Source of the DNA: Reyranella aquatilis
Lineage (GTDB): Bacteria; Pseudomonadota; Alphaproteobacteria; Reyranellales; Reyranellaceae
Assembly: GCF_020880995.1 (NCBI RefSeq)
Contig: NZ_JAJISD010000002.1
Coordinates: 248,001 to 312,000 of the forward strand
DNA length: 64,000 nucleotides
Direction of reading: 5' to 3'
In this document: positions 61,207 to 64,000 of the stretch, piece by piece
How positions within the stretch are numbered: position 1 is the first letter of the stretch
Layout: every line of letters starts with the position of its first letter
Made by a program: the position numbers and the translations under genes
The notes under the pieces: model-generated
Seen by the model: the letters and a program-made list of their open reading frames with translations, nothing else
The model's database searches: none
Told to the model about the DNA's origin: nothing

Positions 61207-62838
61207 TTACCTGTTGTCCGCGAGGACCATCGTTGCCGCCTTGTCGGCGATCATGATTGTCGGTGTGTTGGTGTTTCCCGAGGTGATCGTCGGCATGACC
61301 GACGCGTCGACGACACGCAGTCCCCCGAGGCCGATGACACGCAGGCGCTCGTCGACCACCGCATGCGGGTCGGACGGCAGGCCCATCTTCGCCGTGCCGA
61401 CGGGATGGAAAATCGTGGTGCCGATGTCGCCGGCCGCCTTGGCCAGCGAGGCGTCGTCGTCGCCGACGGTTGGGCCCGGCAGATACTCCTCCGGATGATA
61501 GGGCTGCATTGCGGGCTGCCGCATCAGGCGTCGCGTCACGCGGATCGCGTCGGCCGCCACCGTACGGTCCTCGTAGGTCGCCAGATAGTTGGGCGCGATC
61601 ACGGGCTTGGCCGCCGGATCGGCCGACCGCAGCCTGACCGTGCCGCGCGAGGTCGGGCGCAGGTTGCAGGCACTCACCGTGATCGCCGGGAAGCGATGCA
61701 AGGGTTCACCGAACTTGTCGAGCGACAGAGGCTGCACATGGAACTCGATATTTGACCGTTCCTGATCCGGCGAGGAGCGCGTGAAGATGCCGAGCTGGGA
61801 GGGCGACATGGTGAGTGGCCCCTTCTGCAGCAATGCATATTGCATGCCCATCGCCGCCCGGCCGATCAGCGAATGGTAGGCCGTGTTCAGCGTCTTCACG
61901 CCCTCGACTTTGAAAATGGCCCGCTGCTGCAGATGGTCCTGCAGGTTGCGCCCGACTCCCTCGAGCCCATGCAGAACCGGCACACCGACCTCGCCCAGCC
62001 AGTCGGGCGCGCCGACGCCGGAGAGTTGCAGGATCTGCGGCGAGCCGATCGCGCCGGCCGCCAGGATTACTTCGCCCCTCGCCCTCGCCTCGACGAGGCG
62101 TCCGCCCTGCCGGAACACCACACCCGCGGCCCGCCGGCCGTCGAACGACAGCTTCTCGACCAGCACGCCCGTTTCCAGTCTGAGATTCGGCCGCTTCAGG
62201 ACCGGCTTCAGGAACGCGCGCGCCGCCGACATGCGGATGCCGCGCTTCTGGTTCACGTGGAAGTAACCGACGCCCGTATTGTCGCCGGTATTGAAGTCCG
62301 GCGTCGTCGGGATACCCATTTCGTTGGCGGCCCTGATCACCGCGTCGAGCACCTCCCAGCGTACCCGCGATTCCTCCACCCGCCATTCGCCGCCCGCGCC
62401 GTGAAACTCGGTGTCGCCGAGGAAATGATTGTCGAGCTTGCGGAACACAGGCGCGACGTCGTCCCAGCCCCAGCCGGTTAGGCCGAGCTGGCGCCAGTGA
62501 TCGTAATCCTGCGACTGGCCGCGCATCGAGATCATGCCGTTGATCGCCGAGCAGCCGCCCACGACCTTGCCACGCGGGTAGTTAAGCGCGCGTCCGTTGA
62601 GACCGGGCTCCTTCTCGGTCTGGAACATCCAGTCGGCGCGCGGATTGCCGATCGCAAACAGGTAGCCCGCCGGGATGTGAAACCAGATCCAGTTGTCGCG
62701 CCCGCCCGCCTCGAGCACCAACACGCGGTTCTTCGGATCCGCCGAGAGCCGGTTGGCGAGCACGCATCCGGCCGAGCCGGCGCCCACGATGATGTAGTCG
62801 AAGTCCCCGTCGAGACGGGACACAGCGGTATCAGTCAT
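61207..62838 (-). CDS. GMC oxidoreductase (choline-dehydrogenase-like)
   Basis: A 543-aa FAD enzyme. DYIIVGAGSAGCVLANRLS is the Rossmann start, GGCSAINGMISMRGQ a conserved FAD block, and FHPVGTAKMG and SGNTNTPTIM give the catalytic His and Asn. It oxidises primary alcohols to aldehydes; true substrate unknown. ATG at 62836 gives the family-typical start. The binding-protein gene follows at once, suggesting uptake and oxidation of one compound. Confidence 0.92.
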   Translation of the reverse strand: MTDTAVSRLDGDFDYIIVGAGSAGCVLANRLSADPKNRVLVLEAGGRDNWIWFHIPAGYLFAIGNPRADWMFQTEKEPGLNGRALNYPRGKVVGGCSAINGMISMRGQSQDYDHWRQLGLTGWGWDDVAPVFRKLDNHFLGDTEFHGAGGEWRVEESRVRWEVLDAVIRAANEMGIPTTPDFNTGDNTGVGYFHVNQKRGIRMSAARAFLKPVLKRPNLRLETGVLVEKLSFDGRRAAGVVFRQGGRLVEARARGEVILAAGAIGSPQILQLSGVGAPDWLGEVGVPVLHGLEGVGRNLQDHLQQRAIFKVEGVKTLNTAYHSLIGRAAMGMQYALLQKGPLTMSPSQLGIFTRSSPDQERSNIEFHVQPLSLDKFGEPLHRFPAITVSACNLRPTSRGTVRLRSADPAAKPVIAPNYLATYEDRTVAADAIRVTRRLMRQPAMQPYHPEEYLPGPTVGDDDASLAKAAGDIGTTIFHPVGTAKMGLPSDPHAVVDERLRVIGLGGLRVVDASVMPTITSGNTNTPTIMIADKAATMVLADNR

Positions 62839-62943
62839 GATGCGAGCCGTAGCACACAAGCCGACCCGCGAAACAGTAGGGGCATTGCCCCGCGTGTCGG
62901 ACGGCGCATAATTCCCCCAGAAGATCAAAGGGAGCGAGACGCC

Positions 62944-64000
62944 ATGCAGTACAAGCGGATTTCGGCCGACAGCCATCTCGACCTTCCGTGGATGCCGCCC
63001 GATCTATTCACCTCCATGGCGCCGCGCGATCTGAAGGACCGGATGCCCTACGTCACCGAGACCGACGACGGTCCGAAGTGGGTGGCGAAGAACGGCGCCT
63101 CGTTCGGCTACAAGAACGGCGTCGGTCCCTCCGGCTCCAAGTTCGTTCCCGGCAAGCATCACCGCGTCGACATCATGGCCGAGACCGGCCTCTATGCCGA
63201 CGGCGCCAAGGACATCCGTCGCATCTCCGATCCGCACCTGCGCATCAAGGACCTAGACCGCGACGGCGTCGACGCCGAGGTGATCTACGGCATCCTGGGC
63301 GCCGCCAGCCGCCTCAACGATCGCGAGGCCGGCAACGAGATGCTGCGCATCTACAACGACTGGCTGAAGGACTTCTGCAGCCACTATCCGGACCGACACA
63401 TCGGCCTCGCCTGCCTGCCCTACGGCGACATCGACGCCGCCGTCAAGGAGACCTACCGGGTCGCCAAGATGGGCATTAAGGGCCTCGAGCTCTCCTGCTC
63501 CTGGGACATGGAGCCGATGTGGCACCCGATGTGGGATCCGCTGTGGAAGGCGGTGAACGACGTGCAGTTGCCGCTGCACTTCCACACCTTCCCCAACGTC
63601 CCGCCCGGCACCATCGAGAAGCATCCCGGCCGGGTCGGCCGCTCGGTGTTCTTCACCGTTGTCTCGGGCTTCCAGATGAACCTGGTGAACATCCTGGCCG
63701 CCATCATGGGCGCCAACGTGCTGGAGCGCTTCCCCAACATCCGCATCGCCTTCGGCGAATCGGGTTGCGGCTGGATCCCCTACGCACTCGACCGCATGGA
63801 CTTCGAGTGGGAGGACCGCTTCACCGATCTCGGCATGAAGATGAAGCCGTCGGACTACTGGCGCCGCCAGTGCAAGGCCACCTTCCAGTTCGACCGCATC
63901 GGCGCCAAGCTGATCGACGAGATGGGCGCGGAAAGCCTGATGTGGGGCTCCGACTATCCCCACGGCGACGGCGTCTGGCCGCACTCCGACAAGTACATCA
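62944..64000 (+). CDS. amidohydrolase family 2 / ACMSD-like protein (partial, 3' end outside window)
   Basis: First 352 codons of a metal-dependent decarboxylase or hydrolase of the ACMSD type, cut by the right edge. SHLDLPW near residue 10 holds the first ligand (H-x-D in place of H-x-H), LPLHFHTFP a further His, GESGCGWIPYALDRMDFEWE the family block, and GSDYPHGD the late catalytic Asp. GGGAG precedes the ATG. It is divergent from the GMC gene. Such proteins often decarboxylate aromatic or ring-cleavage acids. Confidence 0.88.
   Translation, partial: MQYKRISADSHLDLPWMPPDLFTSMAPRDLKDRMPYVTETDDGPKWVAKNGASFGYKNGVGPSGSKFVPGKHHRVDIMAETGLYADGAKDIRRISDPHLRIKDLDRDGVDAEVIYGILGAASRLNDREAGNEMLRIYNDWLKDFCSHYPDRHIGLACLPYGDIDAAVKETYRVAKMGIKGLELSCSWDMEPMWHPMWDPLWKAVNDVQLPLHFHTFPNVPPGTIEKHPGRVGRSVFFTVVSGFQMNLVNILAAIMGANVLERFPNIRIAFGESGCGWIPYALDRMDFEWEDRFTDLGMKMKPSDYWRRQCKATFQFDRIGAKLIDEMGAESLMWGSDYPHGDGVWPHSDKYI

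Overview
The window is GC-rich, densely packed DNA that reads like the chromosome of a metabolically versatile alphaproteobacterium. Protein types (many acyl-CoA dehydrogenases, CaiB/BaiF CoA-transferases, a Bug-type binding protein, a feruloyl-CoA synthase) and the interspersed CCTCTCCCCC and GTCATCCCGAGCG palindromes resemble Reyranella or Bradyrhizobium-like soil bacteria. That assignment is inference from style, not from a marker gene; no rRNA or tRNA gene was found.

Layout. 1-5,100: minus-strand genes for a dioxygenase (cut by the left edge), an AEC-type transporter, and a three-gene acyl-CoA dehydrogenase operon resembling PimC/PimD pairs, with one large-subunit gene duplicated in tandem. 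5,200-6,010: an OmpW-like porin behind a leader with three nested inverted repeats. 6,070-18,640: two divergent CoA-transferases, an MFS permease, a D-threonine-aldolase-like gene coupled to an SDR, an aminotransferase with a divergent LysR regulator, feruloyl-CoA synthase, an OxlT-like MFS transporter and another acyl-CoA dehydrogenase with a clear terminator.

18,780-23,470 is the one accessory region: a DUF202 protein, then an IS630 transposase scrap, a triplicated-repeat membrane protein, and a 698-aa phage-virion-like gene surrounded by three decayed fragments of its own family. 23,470-27,940: a VOC enzyme and a TetR/HlyD/ABC/permease export operon with overlapping genes. 28,000-38,200: copper amine oxidase, DMT transporter with SDR, several hydrolases, an acyl-CoA dehydrogenase, GNAT, MBL-fold and HAD proteins. 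38,370-40,400: a DHA2 exporter and a LysE exporter. 40,440-47,330: M28 peptidase and LysR, divergent from an amino-acid ABC importer followed by an M20 deacylase and a ureohydrolase, which together look like uptake and breakdown of an acylated or guanidino amino compound.

47,360-64,000: dienelactone-hydrolase-like protein coupled to a class III cyclase, an AidB-like dehydrogenase with divergent LysR, a Bug protein next to a D-aminoacylase, a beta-lactamase-fold hydrolase coupled to an RNHCP zinc protein, a glycine-zipper lipoprotein, an OmpA-like protein, a second TauD dioxygenase, an oligopeptide-type binding protein with a GMC oxidoreductase, and an amidohydrolase cut by the right edge.

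The general theme is scavenging of acyl-CoA, aromatic and amino-compound substrates. The most unusual items are the triplicated-repeat membrane protein and its island, the ureohydrolase lacking a metal-ligand histidine, two probable CTG start codons, hairpins whose loops contain stop codons, and the ompW leader structure.
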